Shown: piece by piece, positions 8,315 through 17,032 of the stretch
Position numbering within the stretch: the stretch's first letter is position 1
Layout: each line of letters begins with the position of its first letter
Assembly (NCBI RefSeq): GCF_009760405.1
Contig: NZ_WRPP01000002.1
Span: forward strand, 1-64,000
Source: Nocardia terrae
GTDB taxonomy: Bacteria; Actinomycetota; Actinomycetes; Mycobacteriales; Mycobacteriaceae
Reading direction: 5' to 3'
Length of the DNA stretch: 64,000 nucleotides
Program-made: the position numbers and the translations under genes
Notes under the pieces: model-generated
Database searches by the model: none
What the model saw: only the letters and a program-made list of their open reading frames with translations
What the model was told of the DNA's origin: nothing

Positions 8315-9640
8315 GTGGACGAGGCCGAACGCGGTCGGCTGGCGCGGGTTTGGTGGCAGGCGCTGGGGGAGGCGTGCTTCGTGCCGATGTCCGCGCCAGA
8401 TGCGCAACGGCTGCTGGGGGATCTGATCGCCGAACTGGTGGCCGTACTGGACAGTGAACCCTTCGATGTGGACGCCGCGGCGAAAGCGGGTGCGGCACTG
8501 GTCGATGCGCGGCTGACGAGCCCGGTGGTGTTGCCGGTGGCCGCGCGTGTGCTCAGCGGATTGTCCGAATTCCGGACCGGGCCCGATGTCTCCGCGCGGC
8601 TGGCGGTGGTGCTGACCGAGTTCGGGCGTGGCTACGGCGCGGCCGTGCAGCAGGCGCAAGCCCGCGGCCGGTTGTCCATCGAAACTGCGATGGCGCAAGC
8701 GCGCGCCGCCGCACAGGATCGATTCCGGGTCGTCTTCGACAATGCGGCGGTCGCGATCGCGGTCGGTGACACCACCGGCCGGCTGGTGGACGCCAACCGG
8801 GCATTCGCCGACATGATCGGCACGCCGATCGAACGACTACGCGGAGTGTCCGTCTACGACTTCGCGCACCCGGACGATCGAGCGGGCATCCAGGCCCTCG
8901 TCTTCGAACAGCTCGTTCCGGCCGGAGACGGCACGGTCAAACTGGAACAGCGCATTCAACGCGCGGACGGCAGCTACGGCTGGGCGTCGTTCGCCATCAC
9001 CTTCGTCAAAGGCGTTGGCGGCCAACCCGATTACCTGCTGACGGTCGGAGAGGACGTCACCGAGCGTCACCGGATGCAGGAAGAACTGCACCACCAGGCC
9101 CGCCACGATCCGCTCACCGAACTACCCAACCGCCGCCACCTCATCGAACAACTGGACCTGGCCATCGACCAAGCAATGGCCTACGACCAGGTGGGCCTCT
9201 GCTTCCTCGACCTCGACGGCTTCAAACAGGTCAACGACCACTACGGCCACGGCGTCGGCGACCGCCTCCTCAGCGCCGTCGCCGAACGACTGCGCGCGGG
9301 CCTCAGCGAACACGGCCACCTCCTGGCCCGCATCGGCGGCGACGAATTCGTAGCCCTCATCCCAGCCGCCGACGTAGACCACGTCGCCGCCGTCGCCGAA
9401 CAACTCCTGGCAACCCTGATCGACCCGATCACCTTCGACGGCACCGCATTACAGGTATCCGCCAGCATCGGCGCCGTAGTAGCCCCCGTAGCCGGAGCCG
9501 ACGCCGACGCCCTCCTCGACGCCGCCGACACCGCCCTCTTCCGCGCCAAACTGGACGGCAAGGGCCGCTGGGTCATGCACAGCCACGACCTACGGGCCGA
9601 CACCCCCACCAACCCGCTCATCAGGGAACGAAGAGGCTGA
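8315..9640 (+). CDS. PAS-GGDEF diguanylate cyclase
   Basis: About 441 residues: an N-terminal helical domain (1-130), a PAS sensor (about 140-260, ending in VGEDVTERHRMQEEL) and a GGDEF domain. The active-site IGGDEF is intact near residue 342, and the metal-binding FLDLDGFKQVND segment is present, so synthesis of cyclic di-GMP from two GTP is expected. No RxxD inhibitory site precedes GGDEF. There are no membrane helices, so it is cytosolic. GTG 8315 has a GGGGA site four bases upstream; GTG 8303 is an alternative. The signal sensed by the PAS domain is unknown. No EAL domain is present. Confidence 0.92.
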   Translation: MDEAERGRLARVWWQALGEACFVPMSAPDAQRLLGDLIAELVAVLDSEPFDVDAAAKAGAALVDARLTSPVVLPVAARVLSGLSEFRTGPDVSARLAVVLTEFGRGYGAAVQQAQARGRLSIETAMAQARAAAQDRFRVVFDNAAVAIAVGDTTGRLVDANRAFADMIGTPIERLRGVSVYDFAHPDDRAGIQALVFEQLVPAGDGTVKLEQRIQRADGSYGWASFAITFVKGVGGQPDYLLTVGEDVTERHRMQEELHHQARHDPLTELPNRRHLIEQLDLAIDQAMAYDQVGLCFLDLDGFKQVNDHYGHGVGDRLLSAVAERLRAGLSEHGHLLARIGGDEFVALIPAADVDHVAAVAEQLLATLIDPITFDGTALQVSASIGAVVAPVAGADADALLDAADTALFRAKLDGKGRWVMHSHDLRADTPTNPLIRERRG

Positions 9641-9777
9641 CCGCCATGGCGTTGCCGGACTCGGGCCCGCCTGGTTGCTCGTGATCAACATCTGCGGAAC
9701 ACTCCTATAGCTGTGCGCGCCTCCGTGCGTGGACCCCGTCAATGCCCGAAGCTGGTGTCCTGCATCATCGTTCGCAT

Positions 9778-10674
9778 ATGACGGGCAGGAACTGTCAGCA
9801 TGCGACCGGGAGTGACGGGGTGGAACGAGGACCGAACGGCAGATCCGGTCTGCTAGCCGACTACATGCCGCCTGGGAGGATTCTTCGGCATCGCAGGCTC
9901 GATCTGGGATTGAGTCAGGACGCGGTCGCCGCCGACGCCCACCTGTCGAAGTCGCAGTTACAGAAGATCGAATCGGGTGAGCGGTCGGCGACTCCCCACG
10001 TCCTCCGGGCGCTCACACCGGTCCTGCGACTTTCCGAGCCCGACCGTAATCTCGTATTGCGACTTACCAGTGCCGATCCGGTGTGCTTCGGCTCGGGCAG
10101 AAGCGGGCCACGTCTCACGATCGCTCAGGAGCGCAGGCTGGACTTCAATCCCTTCCCGGCCTGCTACATGATGCCTCCGATGACCATCGGCGGCATCCTC
10201 CACGAGATCGTGGCGGTGAATGATGCGTTCCGAACCTTCTTCCCCGAATTGGAACCCGGGGTCAGCACCCTCGCTTACGAGCTGCTGAACGCGAAAGCCA
10301 AGGACGTATTCGTCCATTGGGAAGCCAATGCGCACAACCTGGTGCGGGCCTTTCGGGCGCAGGTCGACGGATATTTCGAGGAACAGCGGATCAGCGAGCT
10401 CAAACAGCGGTTCGGCGGGAGCCGCGACTTTCTCGGCATGTGGGACACCGACTATCCGGCGGTCGAACCGGCCGACATCATCTGGGTGTGCGACACCGCC
10501 GACGGCACCGTGTTCGAAATGTTCTTCTACGCATCGATGGACGGGGTGGGCGAGGATCAGGTGCTGCATTGGGGCCTCACCCCGTTGGACAGCGACCGGT
10601 ACTTCAAGCGGTACCCCGAGCGACGGACCCATCCGGCGTCCGGAAGCGGCCGGTTCGCTCGCACAAGGTCATAG
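9778..10674 (+). CDS. MmyB-type HTH regulator
   Basis: An N-terminal Cro/CI HTH (ILRHRRLDLGLSQDAVAA ... QKIESGER) is followed by the MmyB-like PAS-fold ligand-binding domain, with typical NDAFRTFFPELEPG and aromatic IIWVCDTADG segments. The family binds fatty acids or similar ligands and usually represses neighbouring redox or biosynthetic genes. The start is uncertain because no good ribosome-binding site precedes ATG 9778; ATG 9742 and 9865 are alternatives. The 3' end overlaps the convergent cytochrome P450 gene by 71 bp, making the P450 a plausible target. Confidence 0.85.
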   Translation: MTGRNCQHATGSDGVERGPNGRSGLLADYMPPGRILRHRRLDLGLSQDAVAADAHLSKSQLQKIESGERSATPHVLRALTPVLRLSEPDRNLVLRLTSADPVCFGSGRSGPRLTIAQERRLDFNPFPACYMMPPMTIGGILHEIVAVNDAFRTFFPELEPGVSTLAYELLNAKAKDVFVHWEANAHNLVRAFRAQVDGYFEEQRISELKQRFGGSRDFLGMWDTDYPAVEPADIIWVCDTADGTVFEMFFYASMDGVGEDQVLHWGLTPLDSDRYFKRYPERRTHPASGSGRFARTRS

Positions 10675-12013
10675 GCAGTCTCGGGGGCCGCAGGCTGGCC
10701 GCGAGCCGCGGCTTCGGATCGCGGGATGTGACGCCGGCGACCGGTCGCAACCGCCAACGCGCCGCGAACGACGCGACGGCAAGAACGCCCTCGGCCATTG
10801 CGAAATGTTCACCGATACATCTGCGCGCGCCTCCGCCGAAAGGTATCCATATATCGGTCGGTGGTTTGCCGAAATCGAAACGGTCAGGCTCGAATCGCCA
10901 CGGGCGCTGCCAGAGGTCCGGTCGATGGTGAAGCATATAGGGGCTGAACGCGACCTCGGATCCGGCGGGGATGATGTGACCGCCCAATCGTGCGTCGGTC
11001 ACGGCCGTGCGGGTGGCGAACCACACCGCGGGCCGCATCCGCAGGGTCTCGGCGAACACTTTCCACGTGTACGGCAGCAACGGCATGTCCGCGAATGTCG
11101 CGACTCGCCCGTCCGTCAGTACGGAATCGACCTCGGCGTGTAGCCGCTGTTCGACCTGCGGGTGAGTGCTGACCAGATACAGCGCCCACGCCAGCGTGGA
11201 CGCGGTGGTGTCAACACCGGCGATCTGCATCAACGTCAGTTGATCGACGATCTCGGTGTGGTCGAGTGACATTCCGTCGACGCGGGTGGAGAGCAGGATC
11301 GCTACCAAATTGCCGACGACATCAGAGATTTCATCGCGATCGGCTGCTTCGGCCGCCGCGGCCATCAACGACCGCAGCCGACCTCGGGCCTCCCAGTAGC
11401 GGCGGTTGTAGGGCGTGGGCAGCCTGTTCAGCATCGCGGGCGACACCATTCGAGCGGGTGCTATGGAGACGAGAGTGTCGATGTCCTCGATCACCCGTCC
11501 GATCTCGTCGCCCGACGCCTCGTGCTGAAACATGCTGGCGGCCAGGATCTTGGCGACCAGTGTGTTCGTCTCGACGGTGAGGTCGATCTCGGCTCTTTCC
11601 TGGAACCGTTCGAACAGTGCTGCGATCTCGTCGCTCATGAGCGCGGTGTAACCAGGAAGCCGCTGCTTGTGGAAGGCGGGCTGTACCAAACGCCGTTGCC
11701 TGCGATGGTTCTCGCGGTCGGCTGTGGTCAGACTGTTCTTCCCGACGACCTCCTCTGCGCGCTCGGTGAAGGACCCGCCCTTGCCGAAATCCGCATCATT
11801 GCACAGGAGTTCACGCACCAACTCCGGTGTGCACGCCACATAGGTTCCAGCGTTTCCGAGCCCTACCCGCACCAGATCCCCGTGTGCCGGAATCGATGTC
11901 AGCGCCTCGAGGTGGCTGCGAGCGCGAATCGCGCGACCCAGTAGCCGTAACCAGCCCACCGTCGGAATTCCCGCCTGTGATCCCGCGTCGGATACGGCCT
12001 GCTTCGACCTCAT
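10604..12013 (-). CDS. Cytochrome P450
   Basis: The 469-residue protein carries all core P450 motifs: I-helix AGVDTT (about 265-270), ExxR as ETLR (about 322) and the haem loop FGGGARRCIG with Cys near 399. ATG 12013 follows a GGGGAG site closely and gives a normal family length; upstream in-frame sequence is not needed. Overall it resembles bacterial fatty-acid or terpene hydroxylases of the pentalenene-oxygenase kind (KGGSF segment), but the substrate cannot be read. No ferredoxin or reductase gene is adjacent. A perfect palindrome 86 bp upstream of the start is a likely operator. The 3' end overlaps the convergent MmyB-type regulator. Confidence 0.93.
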   Translation of the reverse strand: MRSKQAVSDAGSQAGIPTVGWLRLLGRAIRARSHLEALTSIPAHGDLVRVGLGNAGTYVACTPELVRELLCNDADFGKGGSFTERAEEVVGKNSLTTADRENHRRQRRLVQPAFHKQRLPGYTALMSDEIAALFERFQERAEIDLTVETNTLVAKILAASMFQHEASGDEIGRVIEDIDTLVSIAPARMVSPAMLNRLPTPYNRRYWEARGRLRSLMAAAAEAADRDEISDVVGNLVAILLSTRVDGMSLDHTEIVDQLTLMQIAGVDTTASTLAWALYLVSTHPQVEQRLHAEVDSVLTDGRVATFADMPLLPYTWKVFAETLRMRPAVWFATRTAVTDARLGGHIIPAGSEVAFSPYMLHHRPDLWQRPWRFEPDRFDFGKPPTDIWIPFGGGARRCIGEHFAMAEGVLAVASFAARWRLRPVAGVTSRDPKPRLAASLRPPRLPMTLCERTGRFRTPDGSVARGTA

Positions 12014-12098
12014 AGCTCCCCAAATGTACTGCGGCCCGGTGCTTGTCGCGTCGGACGTGCCCGGTGTTGCCCACTGATACAAAGTCCGTGCCGCGCGG

Positions 12099-12127
12099 GC
12101 GTCAACACACAGTTTGTGTGTTGACGC
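12099..12127. promoter_or_regulatory. Perfect 12-bp palindrome, probable operator
   Basis: GCGTCAACACAC (12099-12110) is repeated perfectly inverted at 12116-12127 around a 5-base centre. It lies between the divergent P450 gene and a small ORF, where a repressor dimer would be expected. There is no T tract, so a terminator is unlikely. Confidence 0.7.
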
Positions 12128-12182
12128 ACTCGGCACTCGCACAGAAAACTGCGTTTGAAAGCCTTTCGAACGCAGGGGAATC

Positions 12183-12368
12183 ATGGTTCGCGAATCATTT
12201 CCGACTCCGGCGGTCAGGCCGTCGGCCACCCGGCGCGATCTGTCCGACATCATCGCCTCGCACGGCGTGGACGCCGTCTTGGCGCGGGTCGCGGTGCTAC
12301 GTGCCTTCGGTTATCGCACCGCCGCGAGCGCGGTCGAACGCGAACTCCAGCAACTCGGACGCTCGTGA
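12183..12368 (+). CDS. Small hypothetical protein
   Basis: A 61-residue, probably all-helical protein (DIIASHGVDAVLARVAVLRAFG). An AGGGGA ribosome-binding site precedes ATG 12183 at good spacing, and the gene is divergent from the P450 across the palindrome. No family recognised. It could be a small protein co-regulated with the P450. Confidence 0.5.
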   Translation: MVRESFPTPAVRPSATRRDLSDIIASHGVDAVLARVAVLRAFGYRTAASAVERELQQLGRS

Positions 12369-12522
12369 GAGGTCTCGAGGATGTCGGCTGCGGTAGTGGC
12401 TCGACCACCTGTCGAAGGGGGACGGGTGGTTGTGCCGCTGCCGCGACCGGCGGCATTACCACCAGATACGGCGATCGAGATCCGGCGCGAGATGCGGGCA
12501 ACAACCCCACCGCCGTCAATTC

Positions 12523-12597
12523 TGGTGCGCGATACTGGGATTGAACCAGTGACCTCTTCCGTGTCAGGGAAGCGCTCTCCCGCTGAGCTAATCGCGC
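12523..12597 (-). tRNA. tRNA-Val (GAC)
   Basis: A full cloverleaf: acceptor GCGCGAT/ATCGCGC, anticodon GAC in loop CTGACAC, TTCAATC T-arm, and an encoded CCA (12523-12525). It lies downstream of tRNA-Gly in copy 1 of the duplicated pair. Confidence 0.97.
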
Positions 12598-12615
12598 GGG
12601 CTTGATCCTTCGTTG

Positions 12616-12688
12616 AGCGGATGACGAGATTCGAACTCGCGACCCTCACCTTGGCAAGGTGATGCGCTACCAGCTGCGCTACATCCGC
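12616..12688 (-). tRNA. tRNA-Gly (GCC)
   Basis: Acceptor GCGGATG/CATCCGC, anticodon GCC in loop TTGCCAA, TTCGAAT T-arm. CCA is not encoded. It is the first gene of a Gly-Val unit. Confidence 0.97.
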
Positions 12689-12733
12689 ATTCGCTTGCCT
12701 GGGCCTTGTGGGCCGATCGGCTTGCGGGACAGA

Positions 12734-12764
12734 ACATTAGCCTATGGGTGGGTGGTTTATGCAA
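12734..12764 (-). promoter_or_regulatory. Probable tRNA promoter
   Basis: On the minus strand TTGCAT and TAATGT are separated by 19 bases, about 45 bases ahead of tRNA-Gly. The same sequence occurs in copy 2, and a better-spaced form (TTGTTA, 18, TAATGT) occurs ahead of the third cluster. Confidence 0.5.
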
Positions 12765-12837
12765 ATCGGCTGGAAACAGGGTGATTCGGGCGTGGCGTGG
12801 GTGAGGCCGTACCGGGGTGCGGCCTCACCCACGGGAA

Positions 12838-13719
12838 TCAGCTGGGCAGGCCCAGGCTGCATATCACCTTGCCCGCGTGGGCGGGGTCGAGGGCGTTGGA
12901 CACCATCTCGGTGACGTCCAGGTCGTACGCGAGGCCGATGTGGCCGACCGGGTCGAGGGGGCAGGTGTCCTGGACGTAGGCGTTGTGGACGCCGGGCTCG
13001 GGGACGAAGGCGGTCTCGGTGGTGTTGAGCAGGATGGACTTGTGGGGCACCACCAGGACGTCGGCCTTCGAGGCGATGATCGTGTAGTCGACGCCGGACT
13101 GGGCGATCGCTCCGCTGTCCAGGGTCTGCACCGCGGACCCGCCGACGATGAGCTGATCACAGGCCGGGCAGCCGAGCGGCAGCACCTTGTCGACGAGGAA
13201 GGTCAGATCGGCGGCCTGCGCGACCGTCACCAGGCCGACGAAAGTGGTGCCGTGCGTGGGCGGAGCGAGGGCCACCACTTTGCCGATCTTCCCGGCGTAA
13301 CCGAGAACCTTCGGGATATACAGCGATTGGAAAGCCCCCTCGGAATGCCCGACCAGATCGACCTTGCTCGCCCCTGTCGAAGTGCGAACCTTGTCGATGA
13401 ATGCCGCGATCTCACGCGCCGACTTGTCGATATCGATCGTGCCGCCGATCGGAAACGCCGGATCGACCTTCCCGTAGGTCAACGCGAACGTGCAATAGCC
13501 CTGCGCGGCAAGCGCATTCGCCAGCGGCCCGACGTTGCCGTCGGCATTCCCGCCGAGCCCGTGCAACAACACCACCGGATCCGGATGGGCGGCGCTCGGC
13601 TGACAAGTGAAATCGTTGTACCCGGACGACGTAGCCGCCGCCCCGACCCCCGAATCCACGCCCACCAGCGCGGTAACCGCCACGGCGGCAGCAAAAAGAA
13701 CAGAGACCAGAGACCGCAC
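12838..13719 (-). CDS. Secreted lipase/esterase (alpha/beta hydrolase)
   Basis: The 293-residue protein has a Sec signal peptide (about 1-28). The hydrolase core shows the oxyanion-hole LLHGLGGNA, nucleophile elbow GHSEG, and candidate acid (SKADVLVVP) and histidine (VGHIGL) sites. Paired cysteines (GCPAC and others) fit an exported enzyme. It resembles actinobacterial secreted lipases of the LipB/EstA group (lipase class 2). GTG 13719 has a GAGGAG site six bases upstream. It probably hydrolyses lipid esters outside the cell; the natural substrate is unknown. Confidence 0.88.
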   Translation of the reverse strand: MRSLVSVLFAAAVAVTALVGVDSGVGAAATSSGYNDFTCQPSAAHPDPVVLLHGLGGNADGNVGPLANALAAQGYCTFALTYGKVDPAFPIGGTIDIDKSAREIAAFIDKVRTSTGASKVDLVGHSEGAFQSLYIPKVLGYAGKIGKVVALAPPTHGTTFVGLVTVAQAADLTFLVDKVLPLGCPACDQLIVGGSAVQTLDSGAIAQSGVDYTIIASKADVLVVPHKSILLNTTETAFVPEPGVHNAYVQDTCPLDPVGHIGLAYDLDVTEMVSNALDPAHAGKVICSLGLPS

Positions 13720-14151
13720 GAAAACTCCTCATCGAGAAAAACATTCCACACCACGGCGCTGCGTAGCCCGGAACCCTATCCGCGAACCATGCCTTTGTCT
13801 TCGATCTCCGAAAAATTGCGAACACTCAATTCCCTACCCGCCCAACCAGATTCAATTGTTGTGCAACGGCACGTATAGCGCCCAGCATTTTCGATAATTC
13901 GTCAATTGCGGCTGTCCGGCCGGACCGTGCGACCCGGCCGCCCCCGTCGACGGCCCGGGGTGGGCGCAAGCGGCCTCCCGGCATCGGCCACGTGTGAACC
14001 TACGAGTCCGCTCCGGCGCAGAGATATTCGATATATGTCGTTTCGCACGATTGAGTTTTGCGTGCCGATGATGAAAGCCTGGTCCGGTGGACGCCCCTGG
14101 CAGGCTTTACACCGCGGCGTATGGACATCGATGAGACGGGAAGTTGCACAC
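13720..14151. other. Intergenic region without a recognised gene
   Basis: This 430-bp gap separates the divergent lipase and ureidoglycine aminohydrolase genes. The left half is visibly AT-richer than its surroundings and the right half contains short GC hairpins near 13920-13980. An ATATTCGATATAT palindrome-like element lies near 14023. No credible coding frame was found. Confidence 0.5.
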
Positions 14152-14970
14152 TTGAGCGAGCCGACGTACTACGCACCCCAGGGCGGACTGCCGTCGCAGA
14201 CCACGCTGCTGACCGACCGCGCGGTCGTGAAGGAGGCGTACACCGTCATTCCCCGCGGTGTGCTGCGCGACATCGTCACCAGTAACCTGCCCGGCTGGAA
14301 CAACACCCGCGCGTGGATCCTCGCCAAGCCCATCGCCGGCTTCGCCACCACCTTCGCGCAGTACATCGTCGAGGTCTCGCCCGGCGGCGGCAGCACCGAG
14401 CCCGAACCCGAGCGCGGCGTCGAATCGGTGGTGTTCCTGCTGACCGGCAACCTGAACGTCATCATCGAGGGCGAGAAGCACGCTCTCACCGCGGGCGGAT
14501 ACGCCTACCTCCCCGCTGGCGCGAGCTGGTCGGTGGCCAACGAGTCCGCCGAGGCCGCCACCTTCCAGTGGGTCCGCAAGGCCTACGAGCCGCTCGAGGG
14601 CTACACCCCGAAGGCGTTCGCGGTCCAGGAACAGGACGTCGCGCCCACCCCGATGCCCGACACCGACGGCGCCTGGGCCACCACCCGCTTCGTGGACCCC
14701 AACGACCTCGCCCACGACATGCACGTCAACATCGTGACCTTCGAGCCCGGCGCGGTCATCCCCTTCGCCGAGACCCACGTCATGGAACACGGCATCTACG
14801 TCCTCGAAGGCAAGGCCGTCTACCGCCTCAACGACGACTGGGTCGAGGTCGAAGCAGGCGACTTCATGTGGCTGCGCGCCTTCTGCCCCCAAGCCTGCTA
14901 CGCCGGCGGCCCCGGCAAGTTCCGCTACCTCCTCTACAAGGACGTCAACCGCCAGATCAAGCTGACCTAG
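14152..14970 (+). CDS. allE: (S)-ureidoglycine aminohydrolase
   Basis: A 272-residue bicupin that closely matches the AllE/UGlyAH family (EPTYYAPQGGLP..., IPRGVLRDIVTSNLPGWNNTR). The C-terminal cupin has the metal-site residues in ETHVMEHGIYVLEG and FCPQACY. The enzyme releases ammonia from (S)-ureidoglycine to give ureidoglycolate in purine (allantoin) breakdown, using Mn2+. TTG 14152 fits the family N-terminus and has GGGAAG upstream; ATG 14131 is an alternative. No other allantoin genes are nearby, so it must work with enzymes encoded elsewhere. Confidence 0.92.
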   Translation: MSEPTYYAPQGGLPSQTTLLTDRAVVKEAYTVIPRGVLRDIVTSNLPGWNNTRAWILAKPIAGFATTFAQYIVEVSPGGGSTEPEPERGVESVVFLLTGNLNVIIEGEKHALTAGGYAYLPAGASWSVANESAEAATFQWVRKAYEPLEGYTPKAFAVQEQDVAPTPMPDTDGAWATTRFVDPNDLAHDMHVNIVTFEPGAVIPFAETHVMEHGIYVLEGKAVYRLNDDWVEVEAGDFMWLRAFCPQACYAGGPGKFRYLLYKDVNRQIKLT

Positions 14971-14998
14971 CCACCCGCGATGATCACGATCCCGGGAT

Positions 14999-16450
14999 TC
15001 AGTTCATCCGAAGGTGACGCAGGCGCGGCCAGATGATCTGCCACCGCTCATTGCGGCCGGTGCACAACCACTGCTCCTGGCTCTCGCCGTAGTCGCTCAG
15101 TTTGCGGCAGAGGTTGAAATAGGGCCGGAGTTCATCCGGGGGTGCACCGACGTAGAGCGCATCGGTCGAGGACTCGGGCGGCGGCGAAAAGTAGCCGTAC
15201 GAGCGGTTCGTACTGTAGGCGTTCGGGAGGCTGCCGGGCGGGGAGTAGACGTCGAGATATGCGGCGATGATGTAGGACTGGCCGAGGATCGCGATGCGTG
15301 CGCGATCCTCGGGCGGCAGCGCCTCGTAGGCTTCGGCGGTGCGTTCCGCAATAGCTTGCGGCACATCGGATTGCGTGGCTCGATCGGCGACGAGAAGCAT
15401 GCCGACCACCGTGGCGATGTTCACTACGCAAGCCGGCCACACCAGCCAAGCCCAACGGCCTCCCGACAGACGCCGATACTGCAACCCCACCGCACCGGCC
15501 GCGAACAGGGGACCGTACATACCGCCGAGGTAGTAGAAGCGACCGACGGTGATCACGAAGAAGACGTACAGCGCGACTGTCGCGACGCCCAGAAAACGGT
15601 ACGGGCGCAAGTCTTCCCGGCGTAACAACTGCCACAGTCCGTAAAGGCACAGCACTGTCCCGGTGATACCGGCCATGCCGATCAGCGCGACGGCCACACC
15701 CGGACGACCGCCGTACAGCTCCTCCGACTCCGACGCGACGACCGCACCCATGCGCAGCTGCGGCCAGCCGTTGGCGGCCTGCCACACCAGCGTCGGCAAC
15801 GAGAGCGCCAGGGCCAGGGCTACTCCGACCCAGAGCATCCGGCGCCGCAGCAGCTCCCGCGGACCGAAGGCCGCCACCGAAGCGAAAAGGACCGCGCACA
15901 ACAGGAACACCTGAAACTTGGTTTCCATTGCGACACCCGCGACCGCGCCGACCGCGACGAGCAGCCGATCCTCGCGTACCCGAATCCACCGCACCAGCAG
16001 CCAGATCAGAAGCAGCCATTCGACCGGCTCCAGCGAGTACGGAGTCAACCAGTGACCCGCGATGGTCAACCACAGCGCACCGGCCTGCGCGGCGCCCGCG
16101 ATCAACTGTGCCCGGCGGTCACCCCCGAACTCACGAGCGATCAGCGCCACCACGACCACCGCACCGCCCGTCGCCAATGCCACGGGCACCCGCAACACCA
16201 GCAGGGAACCCGGTGCCAGCCAATCGGATACGGCCGTCAACGCCGGAGCCAACGGCGGCTGATCCGCCGAACCCCAGGCGAGATGATGCCGCCCGATCGC
16301 CAGCATGTACGCCTCATCGAACCAATAGCCACCGAACCCGCCAGCCGCGACTTGGACAAGCGCGACCAGCGCCCCCAGCGTCAACACCGGCCGAGCGGCA
16401 AACCCGATATCGGTCCCGGCCGCGGGCCGAGCCAACTCCGACACCCGCAC
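14999..16450 (-). CDS. GT39-like membrane glycosyltransferase
   Basis: A 483-residue polytopic protein with about 10-12 membrane helices. The first external loop has the GT-C signature WFDEAYMLAIGRHHLAWG with the catalytic DE pair, followed by QPPLAP, as in ArnT/PMT_2 proteins. Such enzymes transfer a sugar from a polyprenyl-phosphate donor to protein or lipid on the outer membrane face. The C-terminal ~130 residues are soluble and extracytoplasmic. It starts at GTG 16450. It converges on the ureidoglycine gene and appears monocistronic. Substrate unknown. Confidence 0.85.
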   Translation of the reverse strand: MRVSELARPAAGTDIGFAARPVLTLGALVALVQVAAGGFGGYWFDEAYMLAIGRHHLAWGSADQPPLAPALTAVSDWLAPGSLLVLRVPVALATGGAVVVVALIAREFGGDRRAQLIAGAAQAGALWLTIAGHWLTPYSLEPVEWLLLIWLLVRWIRVREDRLLVAVGAVAGVAMETKFQVFLLCAVLFASVAAFGPRELLRRRMLWVGVALALALSLPTLVWQAANGWPQLRMGAVVASESEELYGGRPGVAVALIGMAGITGTVLCLYGLWQLLRREDLRPYRFLGVATVALYVFFVITVGRFYYLGGMYGPLFAAGAVGLQYRRLSGGRWAWLVWPACVVNIATVVGMLLVADRATQSDVPQAIAERTAEAYEALPPEDRARIAILGQSYIIAAYLDVYSPPGSLPNAYSTNRSYGYFSPPPESSTDALYVGAPPDELRPYFNLCRKLSDYGESQEQWLCTGRNERWQIIWPRLRHLRMN

Positions 16451-16641
16451 GTTCGACCTCCAGCACTGTATTCGTCACCTGAATACTCGCCGGGGAACAG
16501 GCCCTCACGCATCAACCCACGTACGCACCAGAGGATGCGACCGCAGAGGTAGCCGAAGGCCACAGCGTCATCCGCCGGTATGACGCTGTGCGGGTGGCGG
16601 ATTCCCGGGCATCCGCCGCGGGGGCCTCCGCGGTGCGTCCA

Positions 16642-17025
16642 TCAGCGCGAACTGTCGGGCGATACTTCGATCGGAGTGAAGGGCTGCTCGTCGCCGGTGC
16701 GTTCGGTCCAGGTGCCGATGCCGCCGACCGCGCGGCCGTGGCCGTCGCAGAGCAGAGAGAAAGTGCCGGGGAAGCATCTGACGTGGCCGTCCGCGCAGTT
16801 GATCGGGATGTTGTATCTGCCGCCGGCAGCCTCCGCGACACCAGTCTCCATCGCCTTGTGGAACCCTGCCCAGTGCTGCGCGCGGTAATCCTCGGGGATG
16901 ATCACATCGAGCGTGCGGCCGACCGGGTCGACATGGCCGAACAGGGTGGACGCTCCGCGACTCCAGTATCGAATGGTTCCGGTCGTGTCGACGAGCACCA
17001 CGGCGGCTGCCTCGTGTGAGTCCAT
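16642..17025 (-). CDS. Stand-alone PAS domain protein
   Basis: The 127 residues are a single PAS fold: VVLVDTTGTIRYWSRGASTLFGH, then GRTLDVIIPEDYRAQHW, with a GIGTWTERTG end. There is no effector domain or membrane helix, so it must act through a partner. ATG 17025 is 7 bp after the stop of the tandem GNAT gene, making it the last gene of a three-gene operon. PAS domains bind haem, flavin or small metabolites; no diagnostic cofactor residue could be assigned. Confidence 0.85.
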   Translation of the reverse strand: MDSHEAAAVVLVDTTGTIRYWSRGASTLFGHVDPVGRTLDVIIPEDYRAQHWAGFHKAMETGVAEAAGGRYNIPINCADGHVRCFPGTFSLLCDGHGRAVGGIGTWTERTGDEQPFTPIEVSPDSSR

Positions 17026-17032
17026 CGTCTAC

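Larger units (their letters stand above)
12523..12768. repeat. 246-bp direct repeat with tRNA pair, copy 1
   Basis: This stretch is almost identical to 20269-20514; I count two differences, in the tRNA spacer and just ahead of the tRNA-Gly promoter. It includes both tRNA genes and their promoter. The offset is 7746 bp in the same orientation. Confidence 0.93.

Noticed and set aside
12311..12649. Minus-strand frame across tRNA-Val and tRNA-Gly (also at 20156-20395)
   Set aside because: The translation comes from the tRNA sequences themselves and repeats wherever the tRNA pair occurs.
12523..12688. Classical phage or ICE attachment site at the tRNA genes
   Set aside because: The whole tRNA pair with its promoter is duplicated rather than a short 3' tRNA fragment, and no integrase is present between the copies.
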